Positions 1-6,999 of a stretch of DNA of 29,093 nt are shown one piece after another (the stretch's first letter is position 1; each line of letters begins with the position of its first letter). Made by a program: the position numbers and the translations under genes. Where the stretch lies: IMG/VR virus record IMGVR_UViG_3300031227_000285, positions 1-29,093 of that record, one strand, 5' to 3'. This DNA comes from a virus. Under the pieces are notes generated by a model. The model made no database searches. It had not been told where the DNA came from and saw only the letters and a program-made list of their open reading frames with translations.

Positions 1-29
1 ATAATTACTGCATTTGTTTTGTACGCCAT
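1..29 (-). CDS. partial CDS, first codons of next late gene
   Basis: Only the first nine codons (MAYKTNAVI) lie in the window before the left edge. They are preceded on the minus strand by AAAGG seven bases before the ATG. The position, downstream of portal and three tiny genes in the same operon, is where scaffold or capsid-region genes usually sit in podophages. That role is inferred from gene order only; nine residues cannot identify the product. Confidence 0.5.
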
Positions 30-54
30 CTTTCTGCCTTTCTAAATTAAATTA

Positions 55-261
55 TTATTTATATGGAACCCACACTGTAACATAGGTATCGTCCCTCAGG
101 GCAAGCCCCATGTCTCTTTGTTCGTGGCTCTGACGGGTTATGTTATTTTTCTTCATAAACTCGTTATCGCACATCTCTCTGAATTGACTTCCACACATAA
201 ACGTCGCGTTGCTATCTACCTCCTCAACTGCCTCTTTGTTTGTCCTATTTTCAAGATTCAT
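55..261 (-). CDS. hypothetical small late protein (68 aa)
   Basis: Unrecognised 68-residue charged protein starting MNLENRT. I chose this ATG because an AAGGG box lies about six bases upstream on the minus strand; the longer reading (eight more residues) would place that box inside the gene. It has two cysteines (in MCG and MCD) but no paired Cys-x2-Cys motif, no signal peptide and no membrane segment. The C-terminus is aromatic and basic (VWVPYK). It lies ten bases after a zinc-ribbon mini-gene in the portal-region operon. Confidence 0.55.
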   Translation of the reverse strand: MNLENRTNKEAVEEVDSNATFMCGSQFREMCDNEFMKKNNITRQSHEQRDMGLALRDDTYVTVWVPYK

Positions 262-271
262 CTTTCCCTTT

Positions 272-451
272 CTATGCACCTGCAAGTTCTGTAGCTTTAT
301 CTAATGCTTCTGTTAATATTTCTTCGATCAGTTTTACGCAATCTGCGCAGAAGTCTAATTCCCAGTGTGCCAAACCAGGGCCCGGCGTATCTTGGTTTAT
401 TACCATTGTGTAATTAGTTTCAGGACTCTTGCACATGTTACATATTTTCAT
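272..451 (-). CDS. small zinc-ribbon-like protein (59 aa)
   Basis: Begins MKICNMCKSPE and holds two Cys-x2-Cys pairs (CNMC near residues 4-7, CADC near 35-38), the spacing of a single zinc ribbon, followed by a C-terminal helix. The start is set by AGGGA upstream; a longer reading would add a hydrophobic stretch with no ribosome site. Its function is unknown. It is one of several Cys-pair mini-proteins here and lies between portal and the left edge in the late operon, so a DNA- or protein-binding accessory role is possible but unproven. Confidence 0.6.
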   Translation of the reverse strand: MKICNMCKSPETNYTMVINQDTPGPGLAHWELDFCADCVKLIEEILTEALDKATELAGA

Positions 452-464
452 TATTATTCCCTTT

Positions 465-695
465 TTATGCACAGTGTGTAGGTCCATCACAGGCACACAC
501 CACAACACCGTTAAGTTTAAGAGGGCTGCCAATGCCATGATGCTCAAAGTCATACCCAAAATTGAAATGGCCGAAGCTTTCCTTGCTCATCGCCTGAATC
601 ATCATTTCTTTATAGTCTGCTAGCGATAGGAATATGTGCGTAGGCCTTCCAGCCTCATTTATTAGCTTAATCATTTTATTCTTAATGCAGTCCAT
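465..695 (-). CDS. hypothetical late protein (76 aa)
   Basis: Unrecognised 76-residue protein (starts MDCIKNKMIK) immediately downstream of portal, 13 bases after its stop, with GGAAAG before the ATG. The N-terminal half is predicted helical. The C-terminal half is His/Phe/Gly-rich and ends with cysteines (VVCACDGPTHCA), a composition that could bind metal. There is no membrane segment. It is probably co-transcribed with portal. Confidence 0.55.
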   Translation of the reverse strand: MDCIKNKMIKLINEAGRPTHIFLSLADYKEMMIQAMSKESFGHFNFGYDFEHHGIGSPLKLNGVVVCACDGPTHCA

Positions 696-708
696 AATCT
701 TTCCATTT

Positions 709-2394
709 TTATGCCGCTGCTATCTGGCTTAACACGCTATCATCTTCAATCTTTTTAGATAAATTCGGAACCATTCCCGATGCCTGTTCCGCAAGCTGTA
801 GCTGTTGCTTTTGTTCCAGTTCCTGCGCGGCAATGGCCTTTATATCTGCTACGTCTTCCCTGTTGACTATTATTTCTTCTGGCGAGTTGCCTGATTTAAG
901 TATCTTCTGCATAAGCTCATCGCCGTCATAATTGACTTCCGAATCAGGTGCAACACTCAGAACCTCCCTTATATTCGCTACAGTCTGAAGCAAAGTGCCA
1001 GTCTCGTAGTATTGTTGTAATATCTGAGCTAAAGGCCCGATGTACTGTATATCAATCCTGCCGTTCTGCGACTGCAAAACCTCATCCGGGACTTCCGGGG
1101 CTCTGCCTGAATTAAGCTCGATCTCATATATCCTGTCAAACTCCCGATCAGTAATCCCGCCAAGCGTACCCAGGAACGGAGCCATCAAGACCGCACGTTC
1201 TGCCTGCATACCCCTAACCATATCAATATTTTGATAAGCGGACGGGTCTGCACTGTTCAGGGCAAGGAATAAAGACTTACCGAACCGATTATTAACCAGT
1301 TCCTGCCATTTCTCGTGATTATTCTCGCCAAACGGATAACCACTGCTGTCAATCAACCGGGATACGAGGTCGCCCATTTTCAAGCCCTGCATCTCTTTAT
1401 TACCAACAAAGGTCTTGCCGCCCGCTCCGGTTCTTAGTTTATGTTTCAATGCCGAAGGAATCAGCATTGCCGGCCTTGATGCCTGCCCTGACGCTATCAG
1501 AATATCCCTGCCCATAAAGTTAGCGGTAAGTATCTCAACAAACATTTGACTTACGATACCCCTGCCATACGATTCGGTGCTCGGTCTGTTAAGACTCCAG
1601 GGGATAGGATTAAGTGTCTCCGAACCGTCATCCTTGATTATCTTTTTGAACTCTACATTCAAATACTTATGCTGCCACTTCATATTTACAACGCCGGCCT
1701 TACCGGGCTCGTAATCCTTATTCTTGTGTATGGCGTGGATTATCTCGCATTTCTGGTTAGGACTATTCTCAAGTGCCAGTTTTTGGCTTTCGCTTAGACT
1801 TCCCTCGCCGAACTCATCCTTGATCTGGCCGATAGTCTTATTGAATCTGTGATGAATAGCAACCACCCGACCCCAGAAATCCCTTCTTATCCTGAACTCG
1901 CGAGGATGAGGACACATAAACATCTGCTTGCCGGATTCTTCGTCATGCTCGATATACATGAATGAATCACCGATAACGCCGGCGTCATTGATGCTTACAA
2001 GCTTCTGATTGTAGTAATTAGCTTCATCGGGCCCGCTTTGGGTAAGAACCGCCCGCAGGTGCTCGTCGGTGTCCTGTAACCATTGCCGGACTCGCTTACT
2101 CTCCATCAGCTTCATATCTGACATTTGCTGAACCCACCAGTTTGTAGACTTCGGCATGTAGTTTCCGAGGATCCCATTACCCCAAACCTCCCTTGCAGCT
2201 ATGGCCGTAGGATCATAAATGACGCGAGATTTCTTGGTTCGCTTCTTATCGTCAAACGTGTTATACCAGTCCATCGCAGGCTCGCGGCCGGGATACGTCA
2301 ACTGGATTGCAAGCTCTTTAAGCTTTTCGCAGTCCCTAAACTCGGTATCCATTCGCTCTTGCTCATCAATTATGTTTTTAGGTGTTATGGTCAT
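709..2394 (-). CDS. portal (head-tail connector) protein
   Basis: 561 residues, the size of podophage portals, which form the dodecameric ring through which DNA is packaged and ejected. The sequence resembles the Head-tail_con family (PF12236): an N-terminal segment with WYNTFDDKKRTKKSRVIYDPTA, then NGILGNYMPKSTNWW, a central region (PHPREFRIRRDFWGRV) and the late helix-rich MVRGMQAERAVLMAPFLG and ITDREFDRIYEIE blocks. The C-terminus has a Gln-rich helix (QELEQKQQLQLAEQ), as expected for the crown or barrel. The ATG overlaps the upstream stop (TAATG), so translation is coupled. The distance to the large terminase (four tiny genes) fits a podovirus morphogenesis operon. Confidence 0.92.
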   Translation of the reverse strand: MTITPKNIIDEQERMDTEFRDCEKLKELAIQLTYPGREPAMDWYNTFDDKKRTKKSRVIYDPTAIAAREVWGNGILGNYMPKSTNWWVQQMSDMKLMESKRVRQWLQDTDEHLRAVLTQSGPDEANYYNQKLVSINDAGVIGDSFMYIEHDEESGKQMFMCPHPREFRIRRDFWGRVVAIHHRFNKTIGQIKDEFGEGSLSESQKLALENSPNQKCEIIHAIHKNKDYEPGKAGVVNMKWQHKYLNVEFKKIIKDDGSETLNPIPWSLNRPSTESYGRGIVSQMFVEILTANFMGRDILIASGQASRPAMLIPSALKHKLRTGAGGKTFVGNKEMQGLKMGDLVSRLIDSSGYPFGENNHEKWQELVNNRFGKSLFLALNSADPSAYQNIDMVRGMQAERAVLMAPFLGTLGGITDREFDRIYEIELNSGRAPEVPDEVLQSQNGRIDIQYIGPLAQILQQYYETGTLLQTVANIREVLSVAPDSEVNYDGDELMQKILKSGNSPEEIIVNREDVADIKAIAAQELEQKQQLQLAEQASGMVPNLSKKIEDDSVLSQIAAA

Positions 2395-2555
2395 TAAATC
2401 AAACCTTTCGCTATCCAGACTATTTTACAACCGATCACAAATAGGCTAATTGGCCACCATACCAGAAGCGGCTCATTGCAATCAATTACAATAAGCTTCA
2501 GCGATGTAATAGAAAACATTATTAAGAATATTCCAAAAAGTATACTTTCCATCAT
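2394..2555 (-). CDS. small two-span membrane protein (53 aa)
   Basis: Starts MMESILFGIF and has two hydrophobic segments (about residues 4-24 and 30-47) joined by a short loop with Asp-Cys-Asn-Glu. The start is fixed by GGGAG seven bases upstream and by the TAATG overlap with the preceding gene; its own stop overlaps the portal ATG in the same way. Two spans and small size could suit a holin-like or superinfection-exclusion protein, but nothing specific identifies it, and its place between terminase and portal is unusual for lysis genes. Confidence 0.6.
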   Translation of the reverse strand: MMESILFGIFLIMFSITSLKLIVIDCNEPLLVWWPISLFVIGCKIVWIAKGLI

Positions 2556-2731
2556 TAACCAGCTCCCAACTTCATTGTGTTGTCCTTGCAATCGTCACAA
2601 AGCCCTGATTCGTGCCATGGCGGATCTGGAATCTGTTCCCCGCATTTATAACACGTCTTTGCGTGTAAAAATTGTCCGAGTACATATTTCCGGGTTTCTT
2701 TGACCTGACTACTTTTTATTATAAATGTCAT
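2555..2731 (-). CDS. small zinc-ribbon protein (58 aa)
   Basis: Reads MTFIIKSSQVKETRKY and then has Cys pairs CYKC (about 27-30) and CDDC (about 45-48), a compact zinc ribbon, ending KLGAG. Both ends overlap neighbours by the TAATG form. The sequences across its start and stop are near-identical 17-mers (2552-2568 and 2728-2744, one mismatch), so the gene looks like a cassette flanked by direct repeats. The function is unknown; zinc ribbons of this size in phages are often DNA-binding or protein-contact modules. Confidence 0.65.
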   Translation of the reverse strand: MTFIIKSSQVKETRKYVLGQFLHAKTCYKCGEQIPDPPWHESGLCDDCKDNTMKLGAG

Positions 2732-2925
2732 TAACCGGCTCCCAGAGTCTTACGTTTAATATTAGCCTCGGCAGTAACTTGATTAAGTATAGTGGCTCTT
2801 CGCCGCTTTGCCAAAGCCTTGCGGGTAGTCTCATCGGCGATATTGCTCTGCTGGATTTTCTCGATTGGCTGAGCCACTTCCTGCCTCGGAGTTTTCGGTT
2901 TTCCGCCAAATAGTGAGTTACTCAT
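2731..2925 (-). CDS. small basic protein upstream of portal (64 aa)
   Basis: Begins MSNSLFGGKPKTPRQ and has a strongly basic helix (ALAKRRRATILNQ) towards the C-terminus, ending KTLGAG. Short proteins with a Phe-Gly-Gly-Lys-Pro start and an Arg-rich segment are common just before portal genes in tailed phages; their role is not established. AAGG lies six bases upstream of the ATG. It is coupled to both neighbours by TAATG overlaps. Confidence 0.65.
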   Translation of the reverse strand: MSNSLFGGKPKTPRQEVAQPIEKIQQSNIADETTRKALAKRRRATILNQVTAEANIKRKTLGAG

Positions 2926-3104
2926 TACTTACCTTCCGTCCGATGCTTCTCTCTCAACGTGTTCCGGAGAAACGTATAAGGGTTATCCTTTTTAAATTCA
3001 GTATCATCCATGACGATACACGCAGAGCATAAATTTTTATAGCCATCCTTACCTATAATCCTGTTTAGATACAGGCTATTATCTTTGCAGTTTGAGCATT
3101 TCAT
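2925..3104 (-). CDS. small zinc-ribbon protein (59 aa)
   Basis: Starts MKCSNCKDNSLYLNR and has Cys pairs CSNC (3-6) and CSAC (about 26-29), again one zinc ribbon, then a charged tail ending EGK. AAGGTG lies six bases before the ATG. It sits ten bases after the large terminase stop and its own stop overlaps the next ATG (TAATG). The tight packing and good ribosome site support a real gene. Function unknown. Confidence 0.65.
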   Translation of the reverse strand: MKCSNCKDNSLYLNRIIGKDGYKNLCSACIVMDDTEFKKDNPYTFLRNTLREKHRTEGK

Positions 3105-3114
3105 TTTGTCACCT

Positions 3115-4689
3115 TTATAAGTTACTCAGCCCCATCGGCTGATATTCGTCTTCGCAATAATCATCATCGTCATGCTTCTTTATCGGCCCCTTAAATCCTA
3201 ATACCTGGCCGCCGATGTCTTCGTAATTGTATGCCATAGCAAGATGTCTGTGAGCGTCCATCATATGTCTGTGCCATGTTTTTGCCGGTGAATCGTGATA
3301 AACTGTCTCAGCGTCAGAACTAAGAGCCATATTCTTTTTTTTGCCATATCCGGCAGCAGCCTTCAAATACGTTGCACACTTACCCTCATTGATCTCCAGT
3401 TGGCCCCAAATACCCCGACCAGCCTCGATACCGTCATTGAAGGAATGAGCTAAAACTGGCGTTATATCAAATCCAAGCTCCGAAGCTAAATCGAGGGTGG
3501 TTCTACCTGTTTGGAATCTACTTGACGTTCCGTGTTTTAATTCAGGTCCGGCAAAGTGTCCGCCGTATACGTAAGGTTTCGACTGAAGAACTTTAGCCCA
3601 GTTTGGCAAGCCTAACCCTTCATTGTCCCAATAATCGTCAATAATCCTTATGCCAGTATTCAGGAATTGAACAAACATAACGGCAGTATACATATCACCA
3701 GTGTCGCTGAATGTATATACTTTCTGCGATTCCTCCCACTTATACGCCCCTATTCTCTTTTCCTTGCGGGCTTTGGCTAAATCTCTACCGTAATAAGTTC
3801 CTTCTTTGAATGTCGGGAATAAACCTAAAACCCTGTATCGAGTACCATCGCCGTTGACGCCATACTTCTTTTCAATGCGTTCGACAAACTCCCTACCGGC
3901 CAGACCAGGTATTACTCTACGACGTTCTTTATAGTTAGGCGTGTCTTTGCCACTTATCGTAATTACATAAAACCCAAGGTCTGACATGTAAGGAGCGTTG
4001 CCGTTATTCTTTTCTGGATCGCTTGAATAGCAGGACTTAGCGAAATCGCACTCAGGGTCTGTAGGGTTACCAATAGCCACCAACTTACAATGATCATCAG
4101 TGATGAGAGCCTCAACTGCTGTACGCCAAATCTGGGGCATTATACCGCATGCCTCATCTATTACTACCAGGACGAATTCATTATGCCAGCCCTGCATCTT
4201 TGTTGCGTGTTCTGCTGTGCTGTCAGGACTGGTGCTAAAGCCTATTGCAAAGTTTTTCTCCCATTGTTCGCGTTGTTCTGGCTCTAATTGTTCCAATACC
4301 TCTTTTGTCGGCTTAACGTCCCAATCAAGAGTATTCATTTTGCCGCCCAGGGGAACCTTTGCGCCTGAGAATGCTGCATGTATTTCACGCCAAAGCTGAT
4401 TTTTGACCAGATTATCGCTTGGTGCGGTAGTCACCACGGTTGACGGTTGGAAGCACATTTTGAACCAGGGGACAATAACCCTCCCAAGGCTGAATGTTTT
4501 GCTGACTGAATGTCCAGCACGCACACAAACAAGCTGATGATCACGAATACCCTCAGCCATTTCTCGCATCTTTGGCCAGACATATTCCGGCTTTAACGAC
4601 AATATGCCCGTAGCAAAGCCAATCGGATCTTTTCTGTACCCGATAAGTTTGTCGTGTATTGCCTGCATATCTTTGTTGATTTTTACCAC
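3115..4689 (-). CDS. terL: terminase large subunit (packaging ATPase/nuclease)
   Basis: 524 residues. The N-terminal ATPase shows a deviant Walker A (RAGHSVSKT, 57-65), the TAPS...Q motif at about 88-98, a Walker B LVVIDEA (174-180, D178 and E179 acidic) and the coupling segment IGNPTDP (206-212). The C-terminal RNase H-like nuclease is marked by FSDTGDMYTAV (D329, D332), IIDDYWD (D351/D352) and a late MDAHRHLAMAY segment that could supply the third acid. The motor pumps DNA into the prohead through the portal and cuts the concatemer. The reading begins with GTG preceded by a GAGGG about ten bases away; an internal ATG at residue 8 is an alternative start. TerS lies just upstream, separated by a mini-ORF and a GIY-YIG gene. 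Confidence 0.95.
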   Translation of the reverse strand: MVKINKDMQAIHDKLIGYRKDPIGFATGILSLKPEYVWPKMREMAEGIRDHQLVCVRAGHSVSKTFSLGRVIVPWFKMCFQPSTVVTTAPSDNLVKNQLWREIHAAFSGAKVPLGGKMNTLDWDVKPTKEVLEQLEPEQREQWEKNFAIGFSTSPDSTAEHATKMQGWHNEFVLVVIDEACGIMPQIWRTAVEALITDDHCKLVAIGNPTDPECDFAKSCYSSDPEKNNGNAPYMSDLGFYVITISGKDTPNYKERRRVIPGLAGREFVERIEKKYGVNGDGTRYRVLGLFPTFKEGTYYGRDLAKARKEKRIGAYKWEESQKVYTFSDTGDMYTAVMFVQFLNTGIRIIDDYWDNEGLGLPNWAKVLQSKPYVYGGHFAGPELKHGTSSRFQTGRTTLDLASELGFDITPVLAHSFNDGIEAGRGIWGQLEINEGKCATYLKAAAGYGKKKNMALSSDAETVYHDSPAKTWHRHMMDAHRHLAMAYNYEDIGGQVLGFKGPIKKHDDDDYCEDEYQPMGLSNL

Positions 4690-4723
4690 TATTTACAAAC
4701 CCTCGTTTTTGTTGTATGCGTAT

Positions 4724-5020
4724 TTACATACTTGCTTTCGCCATGTCGCATTTTATAGCCTCAATCTGTTTCTTGGTCAATTCAAACCATTCTCCGTGCA
4801 TGTTACAGTCCCAGAGTTCCCGATGGGTATTACCTTCGGCTACAGTGGCCTCTTGTTTACTTGCGAACCCACAAGTCATTAGTAATGCCAATCGTAATGG
4901 ATTAGCCGTCTGTAACCCAGCAAGCCTCTCTTCTGGCCTGTCCGATATGCCAATCTTGTAATACGGCAAGTCACCGCACTGAATTAAATACACGAAGCAC
5001 ATTGTTAGATATTTACTCAT
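4724..5020 (-). CDS. GIY-YIG-like protein (T5orf172/Mug113 type)
   Basis: 98 residues. The core FVYLIQCGDLPYYKIGIS (about 9-26) is the VYLI...YKIG form of the GIY-YIG fold, followed by R32 (PEERLAGLQTANP), the conserved acidic helix (EATVAEGNTHREL) and GEWFEL (76-81). This matches the stand-alone T5orf172/Mug113 family of small phage nucleases better than homing enzymes. Its position between the two terminase subunits suggests a free-standing nuclease, perhaps assisting concatemer processing or acting as a selfish insertion. The ATG overlaps the stop of the upstream 24-codon ORF (ATGA). Confidence 0.82.
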   Translation of the reverse strand: MSKYLTMCFVYLIQCGDLPYYKIGISDRPEERLAGLQTANPLRLALLMTCGFASKQEATVAEGNTHRELWDCNMHGEWFELTKKQIEAIKCDMAKASM

Positions 5021-5091
5021 AAAATTGTATTCGCCCGTATTTCCAGAGCCTCAGAGGGATTTTTATTACTCACGTTTATAGATTTACTCAT
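5017..5091 (-). CDS. 24-codon linker ORF between terS and the GIY-YIG gene
   Basis: A 24-residue reading (MSKSINVSNKNPSEALEIRA...) whose ATG overlaps the terS stop (TAATG) and whose TGA overlaps the GIY-YIG start (ATGA). Both joins are perfect translational couplings, which argues that ribosomes traverse it. The peptide has no recognisable motif. It may be a relay that keeps translation running into the nuclease gene, or the remnant of an older gene. Confidence 0.4.
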   Translation of the reverse strand: MSKSINVSNKNPSEALEIRANTIL

Positions 5092-5507
5092 TATGACTGC
5101 CCTGCGACAATCGCCACAATATCTGTTAAGGTTAAGCCCTTCTGTTCATTGTCCTCTTTGTACCCTCCAGTATGCTTCATTAGCATATCGGAAGCCTTAA
5201 GCTCTGCATTATAATTATCGTCGTCTTTTGCTCGGCGGTGCGTATCAACAATATCAATAACTACGCTTTCTGCCGTTATGCCGCATTTATCAGCTATTTG
5301 CTTGTCAAGGTAATCAAGACGACTCTTAACCTTAACGATACTTAATAATTGGCAACCTTTGACATCAGCGGTTTTCTCGCTATATTTCGCATCCTTAGCG
5401 GCTTGAGTTGCATTCTTGCAGGCATGATAATATTGGCAGTATGCCTCATATTGCCTGTTATTCAGCGGCTTTGAGTAATCAACTATCTTTTTCGCTTTTT
5501 TAGCCAT
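5091..5507 (-). CDS. terS: terminase small subunit
   Basis: 138 residues, starting MAKKAKKIVD; GAGG eight bases upstream favours this ATG over a longer reading. The segment LNNRQYEAYCQYY...NATQAAKDAKYSEKTADVKGCQLLS is the Terminase_2 (PF03592) signature: helix, NATQAA, YS..TA, then LL, forming the N-terminal DNA-recognition helix-turn-helix. The C-terminal half (ESVVIDIVDTHRRAKDD, then KASDMLMKHTGGY) is typical of the oligomerisation and TerL-contact part. It recognises the packaging site and recruits TerL. Its start overlaps the preceding 57-aa gene by eight bases. Confidence 0.9.
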   Translation of the reverse strand: MAKKAKKIVDYSKPLNNRQYEAYCQYYHACKNATQAAKDAKYSEKTADVKGCQLLSIVKVKSRLDYLDKQIADKCGITAESVVIDIVDTHRRAKDDDNYNAELKASDMLMKHTGGYKEDNEQKGLTLTDIVAIVAGQS

Positions 5508-5673
5508 TGAGCAAACCTCGGAGTATTTCTTGCTTGATTTCCAGGTTATCAACCAGCTTTTCCATGTCCATTATTATTACCTGCTGCTCGTCTGTTTCGG
5601 CGTTAGCCAGGTGTACTAAGTCGCCCCTTATTCGCTGTATATGATTTTGCAAACTGATTATCCGGTAATCCAT
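5500..5673 (-). CDS. first gene of late operon, coiled-coil protein (57 aa)
   Basis: 57 residues starting MDYRIISLQNHIQRIR. It is almost wholly helical with heptad-like Leu/Ile spacing (LQNHIQRIRGDLVHLA, then MEKLVDNLEIKQEIL), so probably a coiled-coil dimer. The -10 box of the late promoter ends six bases before this ATG and there is no ribosome-binding site, so the mRNA would be leaderless. A longer reading from a TTG is unlikely because it would begin inside the promoter. Its overlap with terS suggests coupling. Function unknown. Confidence 0.6.
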   Translation of the reverse strand: MDYRIISLQNHIQRIRGDLVHLANAETDEQQVIIMDMEKLVDNLEIKQEILRGLLNG

Positions 5674-5679
5674 GTTTAT

Positions 5680-5707
5680 ATTATAACACAATCCTGCTAT
5701 AAGTCAA
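5680..5707 (-). promoter_or_regulatory. late-operon promoter, sigma-70 type
   Basis: On the minus strand: TTGACT (5707-5702), a 16-base spacer ending TGT, then TATAAT (5685-5680). This is a near-consensus -35, an extended TGn element and a perfect -10. The TTGACTTAT and TGTTATAAT blocks and the spacing match the promoter at 14152-14179. It drives the terS-terL-portal operon. Confidence 0.8.
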
Positions 5708-5765
5708 GTAAAAATAACATTATTCTGCTATTTTTTTTTATTTTCCTGTTTTTTCCTGTTTTTTC
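5708..5765. promoter_or_regulatory. divergent control region with repeats
   Basis: The 58 bases between the two divergent -35 boxes hold a T-tract, a perfect tandem of a 10-mer (TTTTCCTGTT at 5741-5750 and 5751-5760, one helical turn apart) and ACATTATTCTGCTA (5717-5730), which recurs exactly at 7175-7188 in the second control region. Shared words at two phage control regions suggest regulator sites; the protein is not known. Confidence 0.5.
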
Positions 5766-5793
5766 TTGACTATCTTGTTATCCGTGGTATATT
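5766..5793 (+). promoter_or_regulatory. early promoter, sigma-70 type
   Basis: TTGACT (5766-5771), 16 bases, then TATATT (5788-5793) with TGG directly before the -10. It has the same spacing and TG extension as the late promoter and faces the plus-strand genes, with the first ATG at 5837. Confidence 0.75.
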
Positions 5794-5836
5794 TAAGTTA
5801 TAAGTTAATATTATTTTATTTTAAAGGAAATGAATC

Positions 5837-6109
5837 ATGAACACTTATGTAATCGAGCAAAAGATGAGCGGGACTGGCAGTATATATGATTTAGCGTCTG
5901 ATAAATTTGATCGAGAGATTAAATTTCCTGCGGGCTCAAAATATGCTGTTATACTTGTTGCATATTATGGCGGCAAGGGTTATACCACTCACAAAACCAC
6001 CGAGGCCGCGATTGCCAAATCAAAATCATTACACGAGTACTCTCATGCGATTATTGATTGCGATGGCAATGAGTACGGTATCAATGGTGATATGTTGGTG
6101 CGTATCTAA
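5837..6109 (+). CDS. hypothetical early protein (90 aa)
   Basis: First gene of the plus-strand region, with AAAGGA nine bases before the ATG. Unrecognised; it starts MNTYVIEQKM and looks like a small alpha/beta protein (YAVILVAYYGG, then HEYSHAIIDCDGNEYGINGDMLVRI). A Thr/Lys-rich central loop includes GYTTHKTTEAAIAKSKS. There is no signal or membrane segment. As the first early gene it may be a host-takeover protein, but that is position-based inference only. Confidence 0.7.
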   Translation: MNTYVIEQKMSGTGSIYDLASDKFDREIKFPAGSKYAVILVAYYGGKGYTTHKTTEAAIAKSKSLHEYSHAIIDCDGNEYGINGDMLVRI

Positions 6110-6114
6110 CCTTC

Positions 6115-6153
6115 CCCCTGCAATGGTTCGCCGGTTCGATTCCGGCAGCGGGG
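6115..6153 (+). other. GC-rich hairpin containing a tRNA-like T arm
   Basis: GCCGG (6130-6134), the seven-base loop TTCGATT and CCGGC (6142-6146) form an exact tRNA T arm. AGCGGGG follows, where the 3' acceptor strand would be. CCCC (6115-6118) can pair with GGGG (6150-6153) to close the element. No matching 5' acceptor, D arm or anticodon arm is present, so it is not a working tRNA. Confidence 0.55.
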
Positions 6154-6192
6154 TTTAAATGTTAATTGTTATTTTATTAAGGAACTGGTATT

Positions 6193-6918
6193 ATGAAATA
6201 CATGGGTAGTAAAAGGCGAATTGCCAAATATATAGCACCGATTATTCAGGCTCATATTGATTCGGGTCAATACAAGACCTATATTGAGCCTTTTGTCGGT
6301 GGTGCTAATATGATTGAGCATATTACATGCGAAAAGCGTATCGGGTGCGACTTAAACGGTTACCTGATCGAACTCCTGCAGTTCGTTGCGGACGGACACG
6401 GCCACGCTTTACCAGATGAAATATCAGAAACACTTTACAATCTTATCAAAAATAATCATGATGGATATGATTCTTGGCTTGTTGGCTTTTGTGGGTTTAA
6501 CGCCACGTTTGGCTCTAAGTGGTTCGGTGGCTATGCAAGGCCGAGAAAAGGTACAGGCTATGATAGAGACGTTATATGTGGTAAGAACGCCCTTATTAAA
6601 CAAGCCCCCTTAATCGCCGATGTAGAGTGGCATATATGCTCATATCGTAATTGGGCTCCCGAAAATTGTGTTGTTTACTGTGACCCCCCGTATCAAACAA
6701 CCACCAAATACTCAACTGGTGGATTCAGTCATAAGGAATTTTGGCTGTGGTGCCGTAAGTATAGCCGCCCTGAATACAATAACTGCATCCTTGTATCTGA
6801 ATACGAAGCCCCTGAAATGTTCGCTAAATGTATCTGGTCAAAAGAAATCGAAAACACACTATCAAAAGATGCTAAGGGTAAAAAAGGCGTCGAGAAACTA
6901 TTTTGGGTAAAACCTTAA
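6193..6918 (+). CDS. D12-class adenine-N6 DNA methyltransferase (Dam-like)
   Basis: 241 residues of the MethyltransfD12 family (PF02086). KYMGSKRRIAKYI (2-14) is the Dam-type N-terminal motif X, EPFVGGANM (32-40) is the AdoMet-binding motif I, and CDPPYQTTTKYS has the catalytic DPPY at 164-167. The order X, I, IV is the alpha class. It transfers a methyl group from AdoMet to adenine in DNA. No restriction enzyme is adjacent, so it is likely an orphan phage methylase for evading host restriction or marking phage DNA; the target sequence cannot be read from here. A poor AAGGA site lies ten bases upstream. A terminator-like hairpin follows it. Confidence 0.93.
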   Translation: MKYMGSKRRIAKYIAPIIQAHIDSGQYKTYIEPFVGGANMIEHITCEKRIGCDLNGYLIELLQFVADGHGHALPDEISETLYNLIKNNHDGYDSWLVGFCGFNATFGSKWFGGYARPRKGTGYDRDVICGKNALIKQAPLIADVEWHICSYRNWAPENCVVYCDPPYQTTTKYSTGGFSHKEFWLWCRKYSRPEYNNCILVSEYEAPEMFAKCIWSKEIENTLSKDAKGKKGVEKLFWVKP

Positions 6919-6934
6919 ACTAGTCCAGTTCCAG

Positions 6935-6975
6935 GCTCCTGTCCGGTCTTGCGTAGAGATCGGGCGGGGGCTTTT
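6935..6975 (+). terminator. intrinsic terminator-like hairpin after the D12 methylase
   Basis: GCTCCTGTCCGGTC (6935-6948) pairs along its whole length with GATCGGGCGGGGGC (6958-6971), allowing G-U pairs, around a nine-base loop, and TTTT follows. The T tract is short, so termination may be partial. Confidence 0.6.
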
Positions 6976-6999
6976 AAATTTTATTAAGGAGTTAGAAAA

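Noticed and set aside
6100-6160. Possible complete tRNA
   Set aside because: Only the T arm and a 3' acceptor-like strand are present; there is no D arm, anticodon arm or CCA.
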